In this document: piece after piece, positions 33,729-46,576 of the stretch
Layout: every line of letters begins with the position of its first letter
How positions within the stretch are numbered: position 1 is the stretch's first letter
Origin: Archangium_A sp035910535
GTDB taxonomy: Bacteria; Myxococcota; Myxococcia; Myxococcales; Myxococcaceae
DNA: 64,000 bases
Reading direction: 5' to 3'
NCBI GenBank assembly: GCA_035910535.1
Contig: JAMHXF010000030.1
Location: forward strand, 1-64,000
Position numbers and translations under genes: made by a program
Notes under the pieces: generated by a model
What the model saw: only the letters and a program-made list of their open reading frames with translations
Databases searched by the model: none
Told to the model about the DNA's origin: nothing

Positions 33729-35139
33729 CGCGCTCGTAAAGGCGACTTCGACCGCGCTGGCGAAGCACGTAGGTCGCCGCGCGATGTCGAACGTGGGTTT
33801 CGTCGAGCTGCTCGACCTCGCCGGCGCGCTCCATGGCGCCGCCGTCGAAGAGCACCAACCACCGTGGAGGCTCGTTCGGAGCGGTCTGCCAGTAGTACTC
33901 GTACCGTCGTCGATGCTGCTGCTCAAAAGGCACCGCTGAGAAGTAGCTCAGCTGCAGATCGTCGTAACCGCGCGGGTCGACATCGACGACGAGCGCTCCG
34001 TCTTTGAGCCACTGCGCCTGTTCACGGAGCGCCGTCTCGAGGCGCGACGTCGCAGAGATGGACCTCAACGAAAACGACCAGCGCGAGTCTGGCGCGAACG
34101 AGAACGAGGCCAGCGCCAGGCACCACGCCGCCGCAATGACGATGGCGGGAGTACGCCAACGCACTTCGCTCAACACCCACCCTGAAAAGGGGAGCAGCAA
34201 CAGCAGCTCCTTCAACGTGAAGCGCGCGAGCGGCACGAAGCTCGCAAAGAGCGCGCTGCGCGCCGTGTAGAGCGCGGTCGGAACCAGAATCAGCAACACC
34301 AGCCAACGCAGCGTGCGTCGCTCAGACCACGCGCGACGGAGCCCCACGAACCCCGGCAGCGCGATGAAGGGCGTCAACGTGACGACCGCCACTGCAGGCC
34401 ACCACAGCGCGCAACCAAGGCGGTACAGCGCCTCGCCCCACATCGCCGCCTCGCCCGGCCACCACGCGCGATGAAAAGCGTCGATGTAGCGAAATGAAAA
34501 GAACGGGGCGCCTCGCGCGACGAGGTCTCCAGCGAGCATCACGAACGGAGCAGACGCAGCGACGAGCCCGTACCGGAACGCACGCGAAAAGCCGTGACGC
34601 TGCCATTCAGCGGCGACGAGCAGCGGCACCAACAGCCACGAGTCGTAGCGGGTCGCGCACGCAAGCGTCAGCGCGAGTGCTGACCCACGACCCGAGCCAC
34701 CGCCGAGAGACGACGTCGCGATCGCCGTCATCACCAGCAGCAGGTTGAGCGCCTCACCCGCCGAGGTCGTCGAGCACTGCACGTGCACGCCCCAGCACGC
34801 AAAAGAGAGCACGGAGAAGACCGCGGCGCGCTCGCCGAACCACCGCCGCGTCGCGACGAAGAGCGGCCACGCAGTCAGCGAGCCCGCGACGAGGCTCACG
34901 ATGCGCCCCGCGTGGAGCAGCGACGGGTAGAGCCACTCCGCCAACGCGAGCAGGTAGATGTGCAGCGGCCCGAACTGCTTCGCGCCGCCGTCGAACCCGA
35001 AGATGAAATGCGGGCGCTCGAGCCAGCGATGCGCCAGCCACGTGCGCGCGATCGAGTCGCCGGCGAGGTTCTCGTTGAAGGGAAAAACCACCAGCCTCGG
35101 CAACACCACGGCGGCCACGAGCCACCACCAACGGGTCAT
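33712..35139 (-). CDS. GT39-like polytopic membrane glycosyltransferase
   Basis: The 475-residue protein has about ten membrane helices over residues 1-350 and a soluble C-terminal part (about 365-475). The first loop contains FNENLAGDSIARTWLAHRW, with an acidic residue in the position of the catalytic Asp of ArnT/PMT-like enzymes, and FGPLHIYLLALAEWLYP follows as in that family. It should transfer a sugar from a polyprenyl donor outside the cytoplasmic membrane; the acceptor is unknown. It overlaps the kinase gene by 4 nt (ATGA), so it may be co-expressed with it. Confidence 0.78.
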   Translation of the reverse strand: MTRWWWLVAAVVLPRLVVFPFNENLAGDSIARTWLAHRWLERPHFIFGFDGGAKQFGPLHIYLLALAEWLYPSLLHAGRIVSLVAGSLTAWPLFVATRRWFGERAAVFSVLSFACWGVHVQCSTTSAGEALNLLLVMTAIATSSLGGGSGRGSALALTLACATRYDSWLLVPLLVAAEWQRHGFSRAFRYGLVAASAPFVMLAGDLVARGAPFFSFRYIDAFHRAWWPGEAAMWGEALYRLGCALWWPAVAVVTLTPFIALPGFVGLRRAWSERRTLRWLVLLILVPTALYTARSALFASFVPLARFTLKELLLLLPFSGWVLSEVRWRTPAIVIAAAWCLALASFSFAPDSRWSFSLRSISATSRLETALREQAQWLKDGALVVDVDPRGYDDLQLSYFSAVPFEQQHRRRYEYYWQTAPNEPPRWLVLFDGGAMERAGEVEQLDETHVRHRAATYVLRQRGRSRLYERVTPPA

Positions 35140-38100
35140 GCCTGCTTCCCGTTGTCCGCCATCGCGCCGCGCAGCGAACGCAGCGCGGCGCGCACGTGCT
35201 CTGAACGATCTGCGGGCGACGGAGTTCCTGTCGGATGCGAGTCGTCGGGAGGCCCCGGTTGCAAAGCACGAGCGATGCGCTTGCGAACCCGTTCTTCGAG
35301 CACCCGCGCCTGATTCTCTGAGCGCGTGCTGATCACATGACCCAACTCGAGGTGACCTCGGTACAGATCGAGCGCGTCGAGAAACGCGGGGTCACCCGCC
35401 TCGGTCAACACGCGCGACGCCTCGACCATCTCTTCTTCGGCGGTCGGCAATTGCCCGAGCAGCGCCGACACTGCAGCGCGAATGCCCAGCGCGAGCCCGA
35501 GGTAGCGTTGCTCACCAACTTCGCGGAACACGTCGATGGCGTCAGGCAAGCGCCGCATCGCATCGTCGTATTCACCGTACTGCTGGTGCAGCGACGCCAG
35601 CGACAACAGCGCGATGCCCTCGAAGCGCCGGGCGCCGACGTCACGAACGATCTGCAGTGCGCTCTCGTAGTGCGCGAGCGCCTGCCCCGGGTGCTCGAGC
35701 TCGGCGGCGAGATCACCCAGGTTGATGTGGCTGATGCCTTCTGACCGACGGCTCCCCAGCTCGCGGTGCATCGTCAACGCGGCCTGGTAGTTCGCGCGCG
35801 CCGGCTTCAGCAACCCCAGGCCCTGCTGCAACACGCCGAGGTTCGCGAGCGTGATGCCCTCGAAGCGGCGATCTCCCACGATGCGATGAATCTCCAACGC
35901 GAGTTCGTAGGTCACGAGCGCTGCCGTGTCTTCGCCGAGCTCGTGCTGCAGCACGGCCAGGTTGCTGACCGCGCGCCCACGGGTGCGATCGTCGCTGACA
36001 CGTCGGAGGAGCTCGATGGCCCGCTCGAAGCGAACCCGCGCGTCGCGTCGCTGGCCTTGCTGGCGCTCTGCCATCGCGATCAAGAACTCGATGCGCCCCT
36101 GCGCTGCCACGTCACCGGAGTCGATGACCAGCTCGTTGGCCGCCTGCAGATCTTCCTGGGCGTCGGCCGCGCGCCCGCGCGCCAACCGCGCACGCCCCCG
36201 CGCTTCGAGGCCAGACGACAGCAACGCAGGCTCATCACCCAGGCGCTCCACGACGGTGTCGAGCAGCTGCAGGTGCGCACCGAAGGGGCCACGCATGGTC
36301 AACAACGGGTCGAGCGCCAGCACCGCCGCGAGCGCATCGGGTGCGCCGCCTTCTTTGTCGACGCGACGCTCGAAGACGGTCTGAAGATTCTCTCGCTCTT
36401 GATCGAGCGCATCGAGCAACGGCTTGCTGCTCTCGGCGCGCGCTGCGGTTCTCTTTCCGAGATCGAGGTACCAGCGCGCGTGACGCGTCAACGCCCCATC
36501 GCGCTCGGGCATCGCCTGCAGTTTCTCCCAGCCGTACTCACGAATCGTCTCGTAGAGACCGAAGCGCGTGTGGCTCTCGTCGCCCGTCGGGAAGTACGCG
36601 CGCACCAGCGACTTCGAGCGCAACGCGAACAGCCCCTCGAGCGCGGCGCCCGCCGTGCGCCCCGGCAACACGACGACGGCTTCGGCTGCGTCAGCCAGAA
36701 AGCCGCCACGAAACACCGACAGCTGCGCGAGCACCGACGCTTCTTGAGGAGTCAGGTTGTTCCACGACCAGTCGATGGCGCCGCGCAACGTGGCCTGTCG
36801 CTCTGAAGCACCACGGCGATCGACGAGCACATCGAAGCGCCGCGGCAACCGGGTCACGAGCTGCGAAGGGATCAAGACCCCCATGCGGCCCGCCGCGAGC
36901 TCGATCGCCAACGGCATGCCGTCGAGCTGTTTGCAGATCTCCGCGATCGCCGCGAGCTCGGCTTCGGCGGGTTCCCAGTCGGCGCGCACAGCCCGAGCTC
37001 GCTCGATGAAGAGCTGCACCGCTTCGGCGCCGCGCGCTTCCTTCGCGTCTCGGGGAACGCGCAGCGGCGGCACTTCGAAGACGGTCTCGTCGGGCACGCG
37101 CAACAGCTCACGCGACGACACCATGAAGCGCGCCTTCGGAGCGACCTTGAGCCACGCCCCCACGGTCTCCGAGGCGATGGCGACGACCTGCTCGAAGTTG
37201 TCGAGCACCAGCAATGTCTCTCCGCGCGCGACGATCGCGTGGCCGAGCTGCGTCACCGAGTCGCCGGCGATCAACGGCACGCCGAGCGCGCGGGCGACGG
37301 CAGCACAGACACCTTCGCGATCTCTGGCTTCAGTGAGATCGCAGAACCACACCCCGCCGCGCTTGCGACCCCGCTCATTCACCGCCTGAAAATGCGTGAC
37401 GAGCTGCGAGCCGAACTGCAGCGACAACCGCGTCTTTCCCGTACCGCCCGGGCCCAGCAGGGTGATCAGCCGCGCGCCCTGTCGAAAGAGCTGATGCAGA
37501 TCTGCCAGCTCCGCGACACGCCCCACGAAGCTCGTCGCCTGCGGCCCGATGTTCGTCGGTCGACCCGCGACCTGCGCGAGCAACGCCTTGACCTGCTCGA
37601 GCTGGCGCTCACTCGTCGACGTGTCAGCCATCGCCGCGCGCTCACTGCGCGTGGGCCGAACACGAACCGGGTTGTCGGTACGACTCGGCGCGTCGGCCAC
37701 CGTCGGGCGCTCGTGGGACTCGAGCTGTGTTTCTTCAGACGCTTTCTCCGACGCGAGCGCCTCACTTTCGACCTCGTCGTCGTCATCGAAGCCGGGCACG
37801 TCGTCGTACTCCGCGACCCACTTCACGAGGTTCGGCACCGGCAGATTCGAGAGCACCCCTGCCAGCGCTTCACGAAACGCCTCGGCCGTCGGGTAGCGAT
37901 CTCTCGCGTCGCGCTTGAGCGCCGTCAACAGCACGCGGTCGAGCGCCTCGGGGATGTCGTCGCGCAACGACGACGGCGTGGGCACCTGCGCCTCACGCAC
38001 CAACTTCAAGGTGGCAGCGTCGGTCTTGCCGCGAAAGAGGTACCGCGCGCACAGCATCTCCCAGAGCACGATGCCCAACGCGAACACGTCGGTGCGCGGG

Positions 38101-38687
38101 TCGACCGGCTGCGCGTTCGCCTGCTCGGGCGACATGTACGGGAACTTTCCCTTGAGAATGCCGGTGCCCGTCTGCACCGACTTGTTCGCCGCCTTGGCGA
38201 CCCCGAAGTCGATCAACTTCACCTGGCCATCGCGGCCGATGAGCACGTTGTGCGGAGAAACGTCGCGATGAACGATGTGCAGCGAACGGCCCTGCGCGTC
38301 GGTCGCGCCGTGCGCATGCGACAACCCCTTGGCGACCTCGATGGCAATCGACACCGCCACCGGGAGCGGCACATGGTGGCCCTGCTCGCGCGTGCGCTTG
38401 AGCATCTCGCGGAGGTCTTTGCCGGCGACGAGCTCCATCGCCACGAACCACGTGCCCTCGACTTCGCCGAGCTCGTGAATGCGCGCGATGTTGGGGTGAA
38501 TCAACCGCGAGGCGATGCGCGTCTCGTCGAGAAAGAGCCTCAGGAACCGCGGGTTCTCGGTCAGGTGCGGCAGAATTCGCTTGAGCACCAGCGCCTCGGC
38601 GCTGCCTTCGACCCTCGCGAGAAACACTTCGCCCATGCCGCCTGCCCCAAGGCGTTTGAGCAAAGTGTAACGACCGAATGCATCCAC
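35136..38687 (-). CDS. Ser/Thr kinase fused to AAA/NB-ARC-like ATPase and TPRs
   Basis: The 1183-residue regulator has a Hanks kinase domain at 1-280 (GAGGMGEVF loop, Lys36, HRDVSPHN with Asp142, LIDFGVAK, PYMSPEQAN), an acidic Asp/Glu/Ser linker to about 375, an STAND-type ATPase with Walker A LLGPGGTGKTR (Lys418) and LLVLDNFEQV, and then a winged-helix/TPR tail with many TPRs (about 740-1150: AVSNLAVLQHELGEDTAAL, GITLANLGVLQQGLG, GISHINLGDLAAELE). This composition is typical of myxobacteria and suggests a signal-sensing switch: a TPR ligand opens the ATPase and alters kinase output. There is no membrane segment. The start at 38687 is clear. Confidence 0.93.
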   Translation of the reverse strand: MDAFGRYTLLKRLGAGGMGEVFLARVEGSAEALVLKRILPHLTENPRFLRLFLDETRIASRLIHPNIARIHELGEVEGTWFVAMELVAGKDLREMLKRTREQGHHVPLPVAVSIAIEVAKGLSHAHGATDAQGRSLHIVHRDVSPHNVLIGRDGQVKLIDFGVAKAANKSVQTGTGILKGKFPYMSPEQANAQPVDPRTDVFALGIVLWEMLCARYLFRGKTDAATLKLVREAQVPTPSSLRDDIPEALDRVLLTALKRDARDRYPTAEAFREALAGVLSNLPVPNLVKWVAEYDDVPGFDDDDEVESEALASEKASEETQLESHERPTVADAPSRTDNPVRVRPTRSERAAMADTSTSERQLEQVKALLAQVAGRPTNIGPQATSFVGRVAELADLHQLFRQGARLITLLGPGGTGKTRLSLQFGSQLVTHFQAVNERGRKRGGVWFCDLTEARDREGVCAAVARALGVPLIAGDSVTQLGHAIVARGETLLVLDNFEQVVAIASETVGAWLKVAPKARFMVSSRELLRVPDETVFEVPPLRVPRDAKEARGAEAVQLFIERARAVRADWEPAEAELAAIAEICKQLDGMPLAIELAAGRMGVLIPSQLVTRLPRRFDVLVDRRGASERQATLRGAIDWSWNNLTPQEASVLAQLSVFRGGFLADAAEAVVVLPGRTAGAALEGLFALRSKSLVRAYFPTGDESHTRFGLYETIREYGWEKLQAMPERDGALTRHARWYLDLGKRTAARAESSKPLLDALDQERENLQTVFERRVDKEGGAPDALAAVLALDPLLTMRGPFGAHLQLLDTVVERLGDEPALLSSGLEARGRARLARGRAADAQEDLQAANELVIDSGDVAAQGRIEFLIAMAERQQGQRRDARVRFERAIELLRRVSDDRTRGRAVSNLAVLQHELGEDTAALVTYELALEIHRIVGDRRFEGITLANLGVLQQGLGLLKPARANYQAALTMHRELGSRRSEGISHINLGDLAAELEHPGQALAHYESALQIVRDVGARRFEGIALLSLASLHQQYGEYDDAMRRLPDAIDVFREVGEQRYLGLALGIRAAVSALLGQLPTAEEEMVEASRVLTEAGDPAFLDALDLYRGHLELGHVISTRSENQARVLEERVRKRIARALQPGPPDDSHPTGTPSPADRSEHVRAALRSLRGAMADNGKQA

Positions 38688-38723
38688 GAGTGGCCCCGAA
38701 GCTAGCGGAAAAAGGCGTTTTCA

Positions 38724-38739
38724 CGGCCATTTTCGGGCA
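38724..38739 (+). promoter_or_regulatory. Weak sigma-54-like element upstream of the protease-like gene
   Basis: CGGCCATTTTCGGGCA has GG and GC 10 nt apart and lies about 35 nt before ATG 38772, but the flanking bases match the consensus poorly (CGGCCA for TGGCAC, GGGC for TTGC). It is listed because two nearby genes with similar products have better elements. Confidence 0.25.
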
Positions 38740-38771
38740 CGCAACAAGTCCCGACCGCGTGCGACAATGTA

Positions 38772-40046
38772 ATGAATATGCCCATCGACCCGAAATTCTC
38801 CACGGTTCGTGTGCCCACGACTCCCGTCGTGAAGCCCACGGTGACGACCCCGGTGCGGCCCGACCTGCAGCCGGTGCCAGCGCGCCCTGTCGCGGTGCCT
38901 CCCGGCTACTCGAACAACAGCACCTTCGTGACGCCGAAGAACGTCACCACGACGCGTGGTGGCACGACGGACGACGGCGTGGGCAAGCGCATCAAGTTCA
39001 GCTCGCTCGACCTCGCGAATGAAGACCCGGTTCGCAACGCGCTGGTCGGCCGCGAAGACACCGCCGACAGCCTCGCGCTGCGCAACGCCATCTTCGAACG
39101 CCTCGAGACGCCGTCGTTCCTGAGCGGCGCCGGCTCGACGGCCGCGCAGGTCACGAACTTCTCGAAGTCGCTCAAGCTCTCGAAGACGCAGCAAGAGCAG
39201 TTGGGTCAGGTGCTCAAGGGCGCGTCGAACGAGGTCGCCTCGCTCGTCGGCGCGGTGCTCGAGAAGGTCCCCAAAGCGCTCACCGACGTCGACAGCAAAG
39301 GCAACACGCTGCTCTCGAACCTCGCGCGCCTCGCCACCGAGCCGCTGAACCCCAAGGCTGCTTCCGACACCACGCGCAGTGAAGTGCTCGAGGGTGTGCT
39401 GCGCGACATCGCGAATCCCAACCGCATCGATCAAGGCGACGCGCCGACGTGCACCGTCACCTCGATGCAGTTCGAGTTGGTCGCCGACGAGCCCGCCGAA
39501 TACGCGCGCCTGATGGCCGACCTCACCGGGCCCAACGGCAAGGCGAAGATGCGCGGCGGTGGCGAGCTCGTGCTCGAAGCAGGCGAGACCGGCGCGCGCG
39601 ATGGGCGCTCGGTGAGCCACACCATCTTCCAGAACGCGGCGATGGAGTACGGCAACGGTCGCGACTCGCAGTTCGACCCCTACGCGCAGAAGTCGGTGAA
39701 CCAGAAGACAGGCGCTGAGCAGCGCGGGCTCAAGCCGGCGCAGCAGACGCAGGTGCTCCGTCAGCTCTTCGGCGTGAACTACGAGTCGAAGCAGTTCCTC
39801 ACGGAGGCCGACGGCGCGAAGGCGCTCGAGAAGCTCCGCACGTACACGGCGCGCGGAGAACAGAACCGCCCCATCGTGCTGCAGATCGATCAAGGCGACG
39901 TCAACCACGCCGTGACGCTCGACTCGGTGAAGAACGAGCGCGTGTACTTCCGTGACCCATACGGCGTGCTGCGCTCGATGCCTGAAGCGCACTTCGCGAA
40001 GTACGTGGTGGCGATGAACGCGCCGCGCGACCTCAACGTCATCTGA
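38772..40046 (+). CDS. Papain/calpain-like cysteine protease-like protein
   Basis: The 424-residue protein has no signal peptide. The first ~80 residues are disordered and rich in Pro, Thr and Val (VRVPTTPVVKPTVTTPV). A helical middle follows (about 90-215). The C-terminal domain has the layout of a papain-like fold: Gln upstream of Cys227 in RIDQGDAPTCTVTSMQF, His379 in VNHAVTLDSV and Asp395 in VYFRDPYG, matching calpain's QG..C, HA.TV and RNPWG. The motif IDQGD occurs twice, before the Cys and before the His. I infer a protease or related effector. The order and spacing are what I see; activity is not proven. ATG 38778 is an alternative start. Confidence 0.7.
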   Translation: MNMPIDPKFSTVRVPTTPVVKPTVTTPVRPDLQPVPARPVAVPPGYSNNSTFVTPKNVTTTRGGTTDDGVGKRIKFSSLDLANEDPVRNALVGREDTADSLALRNAIFERLETPSFLSGAGSTAAQVTNFSKSLKLSKTQQEQLGQVLKGASNEVASLVGAVLEKVPKALTDVDSKGNTLLSNLARLATEPLNPKAASDTTRSEVLEGVLRDIANPNRIDQGDAPTCTVTSMQFELVADEPAEYARLMADLTGPNGKAKMRGGGELVLEAGETGARDGRSVSHTIFQNAAMEYGNGRDSQFDPYAQKSVNQKTGAEQRGLKPAQQTQVLRQLFGVNYESKQFLTEADGAKALEKLRTYTARGEQNRPIVLQIDQGDVNHAVTLDSVKNERVYFRDPYGVLRSMPEAHFAKYVVAMNAPRDLNVI

Positions 40047-40087
40047 AGTTCGCTGGAGTGCCCACGAGAGCCGCTACGCTGCGAAGC

Positions 40088-41704
40088 GTGCGGCTCTTCG
40101 TGTTTCTGACGCTCGTGGCGCTGTGCGGCTGTCGTTCGAAGTCGCCGGGTGACGCAGGCCCAGCCGCCAGCCGCGAGTGGCTCGAAGGCAAGCTCCCGCA
40201 AGAGGCCGGCGCGCCCCAGGACGGCGGCGCGCTCGTCGTCCGCGTGATGAACGAGCCGTCGTGCCTCAACCTCCTCGACGACGCGTGTCGTGATGGGTGG
40301 GCCAATCGCATGATGAAGGGCCTGGTGCTCGAGACGCTGCTCGAGGTGGGCGCCGACGGGGCGCTTCGCCCGGCGCTCGCCGCAGCGTGGGCCGACAGCG
40401 AAGCGCACCGAGTCACGACGTTCACGTTGCGTGAAGGCGCGACGTTCTCTGACGGCACGCGGCTCACCTCGCGCGACGTCATCGCCACGTTCGACGCGCT
40501 GATGGACGTGAAGCGAACGACCGGTGCGCTGCGTGGCTCGTTCTCTGGCCTCGGCGCGTGGAGAGCGGTCGACGAGAAGACCGTCGAACTCACGTGGGAG
40601 ACACCCTCGCCTTTTGCGCTGCGGGCGATCGCGACGCTGCCGGTGCTTTCAGCAGCTCAACTCGGCGGCGACTGGACCGAGCTGCTGAAGAAGCCCATCG
40701 GCTCCGGGCCTTTCGTCATCGCGACGTGGGAACGCGGGCAGTCGCTGTCCTTGCAGCGCCGTGACGGCGGCAACGCGCGCGTCGAGCGCATCGTGTTTCG
40801 CTTCGTGAAGGATCACACCGCCGCCGCGGCGATGTTCGAACGCGGCGAGTTCGACCTGATGACGGCCATCACGCCGCAGCTCTGGCGCAGCCTCGAGTCG
40901 AGCGCGTGGGCGCAGCGCGGCTGGAACCGGATCAAGAGCGTCGACAACAGCTATTCGTACATCGCGTGGAATGAAGCGCGCCCCGACTTCGCCGACGTGC
41001 GCGTTCGTCGGGCGCTCGCGCATCTCTACGACGCGAAGTTGATCTCCCGCATCGTCGATCTCGACCTCGAAGTGCCGACCGTGTGCCCGTACCTTCAAGG
41101 CAGCGAGTCGTGCGACCCGGCCGTGAAGCCGCTCGCGTTCTCGCCTGATGCAGCGCGCGCGTTGCTCGCCGATGCGGGCTTCGTCGACAGCGATGGCGAC
41201 GGCGTCGTCGAACGTGACGGCAACCCTCTCCGGTTTCGCTTCCTGCTCCCCGGCACGCAGGTGCGGCTCGGGAAGCTCGTGCCGATGCTGCAAGAGCAGC
41301 TCAAGCCCGTCGGCATCGAGCTCGAGATCGAAAAGGTAGAAACCTCCACGCTCTCGGCGCGCGTCGCGAGGCGTGACTTCGACGCCGTGAGCAGACTGTG
41401 GACAGAGTTCGACACCGAGCAGGACCTCTTCCCGATGTTCCACTCGTCGCAGATCGACGGCGGCTCCAACTGGGTCGGCTACGCGAGCCCCGAAGTCGAT
41501 CGACTGATTGAGCAGGTGCGCAGCGAGTTCGACCTCCCCAAACGGCGCGCGCTCGAGCGACAACTGCACGCGCGGCTCTATGCAGATCAGCCGTACCTCT
41601 TCATGACTTCGCGGCAATCACTCGACGCAGCGAAGACCCGAGTGCACGGCCTCGCGCCATCGGTGACCTGGTACGACTTGCGTGTCGTGTGGGTAGAAAA
41701 CTGA
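40088..41704 (+). CDS. Extracellular solute-binding lipoprotein (family 5)
   Basis: The 538-residue protein starts at GTG 40088 with a lipoprotein signal (VRLFVFLTLVALCGC, lipidated Cys15), then follows the DppA/OppA pattern: LNLLDDACRDGWANRMMKGLVLETL (parts), FTLREGATFSDGTRLTSRDV, FVIATWERGQSLSLQR, RVRRALAHLYDAKL. The fold binds peptides or similar oligomers outside the cytoplasmic membrane for ABC import. No permease or ATPase gene is adjacent, so it either serves a distant transporter or senses ligands. A TACGCT hexamer ends 7 nt before the start with no Shine-Dalgarno sequence. Confidence 0.92.
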   Translation: MRLFVFLTLVALCGCRSKSPGDAGPAASREWLEGKLPQEAGAPQDGGALVVRVMNEPSCLNLLDDACRDGWANRMMKGLVLETLLEVGADGALRPALAAAWADSEAHRVTTFTLREGATFSDGTRLTSRDVIATFDALMDVKRTTGALRGSFSGLGAWRAVDEKTVELTWETPSPFALRAIATLPVLSAAQLGGDWTELLKKPIGSGPFVIATWERGQSLSLQRRDGGNARVERIVFRFVKDHTAAAAMFERGEFDLMTAITPQLWRSLESSAWAQRGWNRIKSVDNSYSYIAWNEARPDFADVRVRRALAHLYDAKLISRIVDLDLEVPTVCPYLQGSESCDPAVKPLAFSPDAARALLADAGFVDSDGDGVVERDGNPLRFRFLLPGTQVRLGKLVPMLQEQLKPVGIELEIEKVETSTLSARVARRDFDAVSRLWTEFDTEQDLFPMFHSSQIDGGSNWVGYASPEVDRLIEQVRSEFDLPKRRALERQLHARLYADQPYLFMTSRQSLDAAKTRVHGLAPSVTWYDLRVVWVEN

Positions 41705-41833
41705 CCGTTCCCAAGCGCGTCGACCTTCTGCTTTCATCTTCGGCAGTTCCTCGCCCCGCGCCGCATCCGCGGTCCCAACCCGCGACGGGGGAGACCTGAA
41801 TCACTGGCCGCACTGGGCAAGGGACCTACGACA

Positions 41834-43894
<2,061 letters not shown>

Positions 43895-43898
43895 CGCC

Positions 43899-45008
<1,110 letters not shown>

Positions 45009-45014
45009 CCACAC

Positions 45015-46502
45015 ATGCCTAAGTCACTGACACCCAGACTGCAGGACATCAAGAACGAGATCGAAGGGTACGCCCGCGCCTTCGGCCTCGACTGCTTCGA
45101 CCAGGTCTTCGAAGTGCTCTCGACCGACGAGCTCAACATGGTCGCGGCCTACGGCGGCTTTCCCACGCGCTACCCGCATTGGCGTTGGGGCATGGAATAC
45201 GAGCAGCTCTCGAAGAGCTCCGAGTACGGCCTCTCGAAGATCTACGAGCTCGTCATCAACAACAACCCGTCGTACGCCTACCTGCTCGAGGCGAACGCCG
45301 AGGTCGATCAGAAGCTCGTCATGGCGCACGTGTATGGCCACAACGACTTCTTCAAGAACAACTTCACGTTCAAATTCACCAACCGCAAAATGATGGACGA
45401 GATGGCCAACCACGCCACTCGCGTGCGCCGGTGGATTGACAAGATTGGCGTCGAGAAGGTCGAAGACTTCATCGACGTGGCGCTCTCACTCGAGAACCTC
45501 ATCGATCAATACGCGCCCCACATCAAACGAAACCCCGACCCGCGCGTCGCCGAAGAGCAGAAGAACCAGCGCGCCGAGGGCATTCGTGTCGACCGCGACT
45601 ACATGCGGCCGTACATGAACCCGCGCGAGTTCGTCGACTCTCAGAACAAGAAGGTCGAAGCCGAGAAGTTGCTCGAGAAGAAGTTCCCCGAGCGACCGCA
45701 GCGCGACGTGCTGGCCTTCCTCCTCGAGCACGCGCCGCTCGAAGACTGGGAACACGACATCCTCTCCATCGTGCGCGACGAGGCGTACTACTTCGCGCCG
45801 CAGGGCCAGACGAAGATCATGAACGAGGGCTGGGCCAGCTACTGGCACTCCACGATCATGACGACGCGCGCGCTCAAAGATCACGAGATCATCGACTACG
45901 CCGATCACCACTCCGGCACGATGGCCACACAGCAGGGCAAGCTGAACCCATACAAGCTCGGCATCGAGCTCTATCGAGACATCGAAGACCGCTGGAACAA
46001 GGGTCGCTTCGGCAAAGAGTGGGAAGAGTGTGACGACCTGCGCCTGCGCCGCAGCTGGGACAAGAACCTCGGCGCCGGCCGCGAGAAGATCTTCGAGGTG
46101 CGCAAGCACTACAACGACATCACGTTCATCGACGCGTTTCTGACGCCCGAGTTCGCGATCGAACAGAAGCTGTTTGCCTTCAACTTCAATGACAAGAAGA
46201 ACACGTGGGAAATTGCCACCCGCGAGTTCAAGAAGGTCAAAGACAAGCTGCTGCAGTCACTCACCAACTTCGGCCAGCCCGTCATCGACGTCACCGACGC
46301 GAATTATGAGAACAAGGGCGAGCTGGTGCTCTCACACAAGCACGACGGCAGCGATCTCGACCCGAACTACGCGAGAGAGACGCTCAAGAACCTGCAAGCG
46401 CTGTGGAAGCGCCCCGTCGGCATCGTCACCAGGGTCGAAGGCAAGAGCCACCTGCTGCGCCACGACGGCACACACTTCACAGAGAAGAAGATCGACCTCT
46501 AA
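45015..46502 (+). CDS. ycgB: SpoVR/YcgB family protein
   Basis: The 495-residue protein matches SpoVR: GLDCFDQVFEVLSTDELNMVAAYGGFPTRYPHWRWGMEYEQL (in parts) near the N-terminus, HVYGHNDFFKNNFTF, and MNEGWASYWHSTIMTT, which carry conserved His residues. SpoVR is needed for spore cortex formation in Bacillus and for stress survival in enterobacteria. In a sporulating myxobacterium it could act in development, but this is inference. It ends the prkA operon. Confidence 0.96.
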   Translation: MPKSLTPRLQDIKNEIEGYARAFGLDCFDQVFEVLSTDELNMVAAYGGFPTRYPHWRWGMEYEQLSKSSEYGLSKIYELVINNNPSYAYLLEANAEVDQKLVMAHVYGHNDFFKNNFTFKFTNRKMMDEMANHATRVRRWIDKIGVEKVEDFIDVALSLENLIDQYAPHIKRNPDPRVAEEQKNQRAEGIRVDRDYMRPYMNPREFVDSQNKKVEAEKLLEKKFPERPQRDVLAFLLEHAPLEDWEHDILSIVRDEAYYFAPQGQTKIMNEGWASYWHSTIMTTRALKDHEIIDYADHHSGTMATQQGKLNPYKLGIELYRDIEDRWNKGRFGKEWEECDDLRLRRSWDKNLGAGREKIFEVRKHYNDITFIDAFLTPEFAIEQKLFAFNFNDKKNTWEIATREFKKVKDKLLQSLTNFGQPVIDVTDANYENKGELVLSHKHDGSDLDPNYARETLKNLQALWKRPVGIVTRVEGKSHLLRHDGTHFTEKKIDL

Positions 46503-46576
46503 AGCTTTCCATTGCGCTGTAAATCTTGTGACACGTGTTGAATCAACTGCGCGATGGTCGGCACCCAATGTGTCCC

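Noticed and set aside
41804..41818. Sigma-54-like element TGGCCGCACTGGGCA before prkA
   Set aside because: Only 9 nt separate GG and GC, whereas 10 are required. The prkA homologue yeaG is sigma-54 linked in enterobacteria, but the sequence here does not support it.
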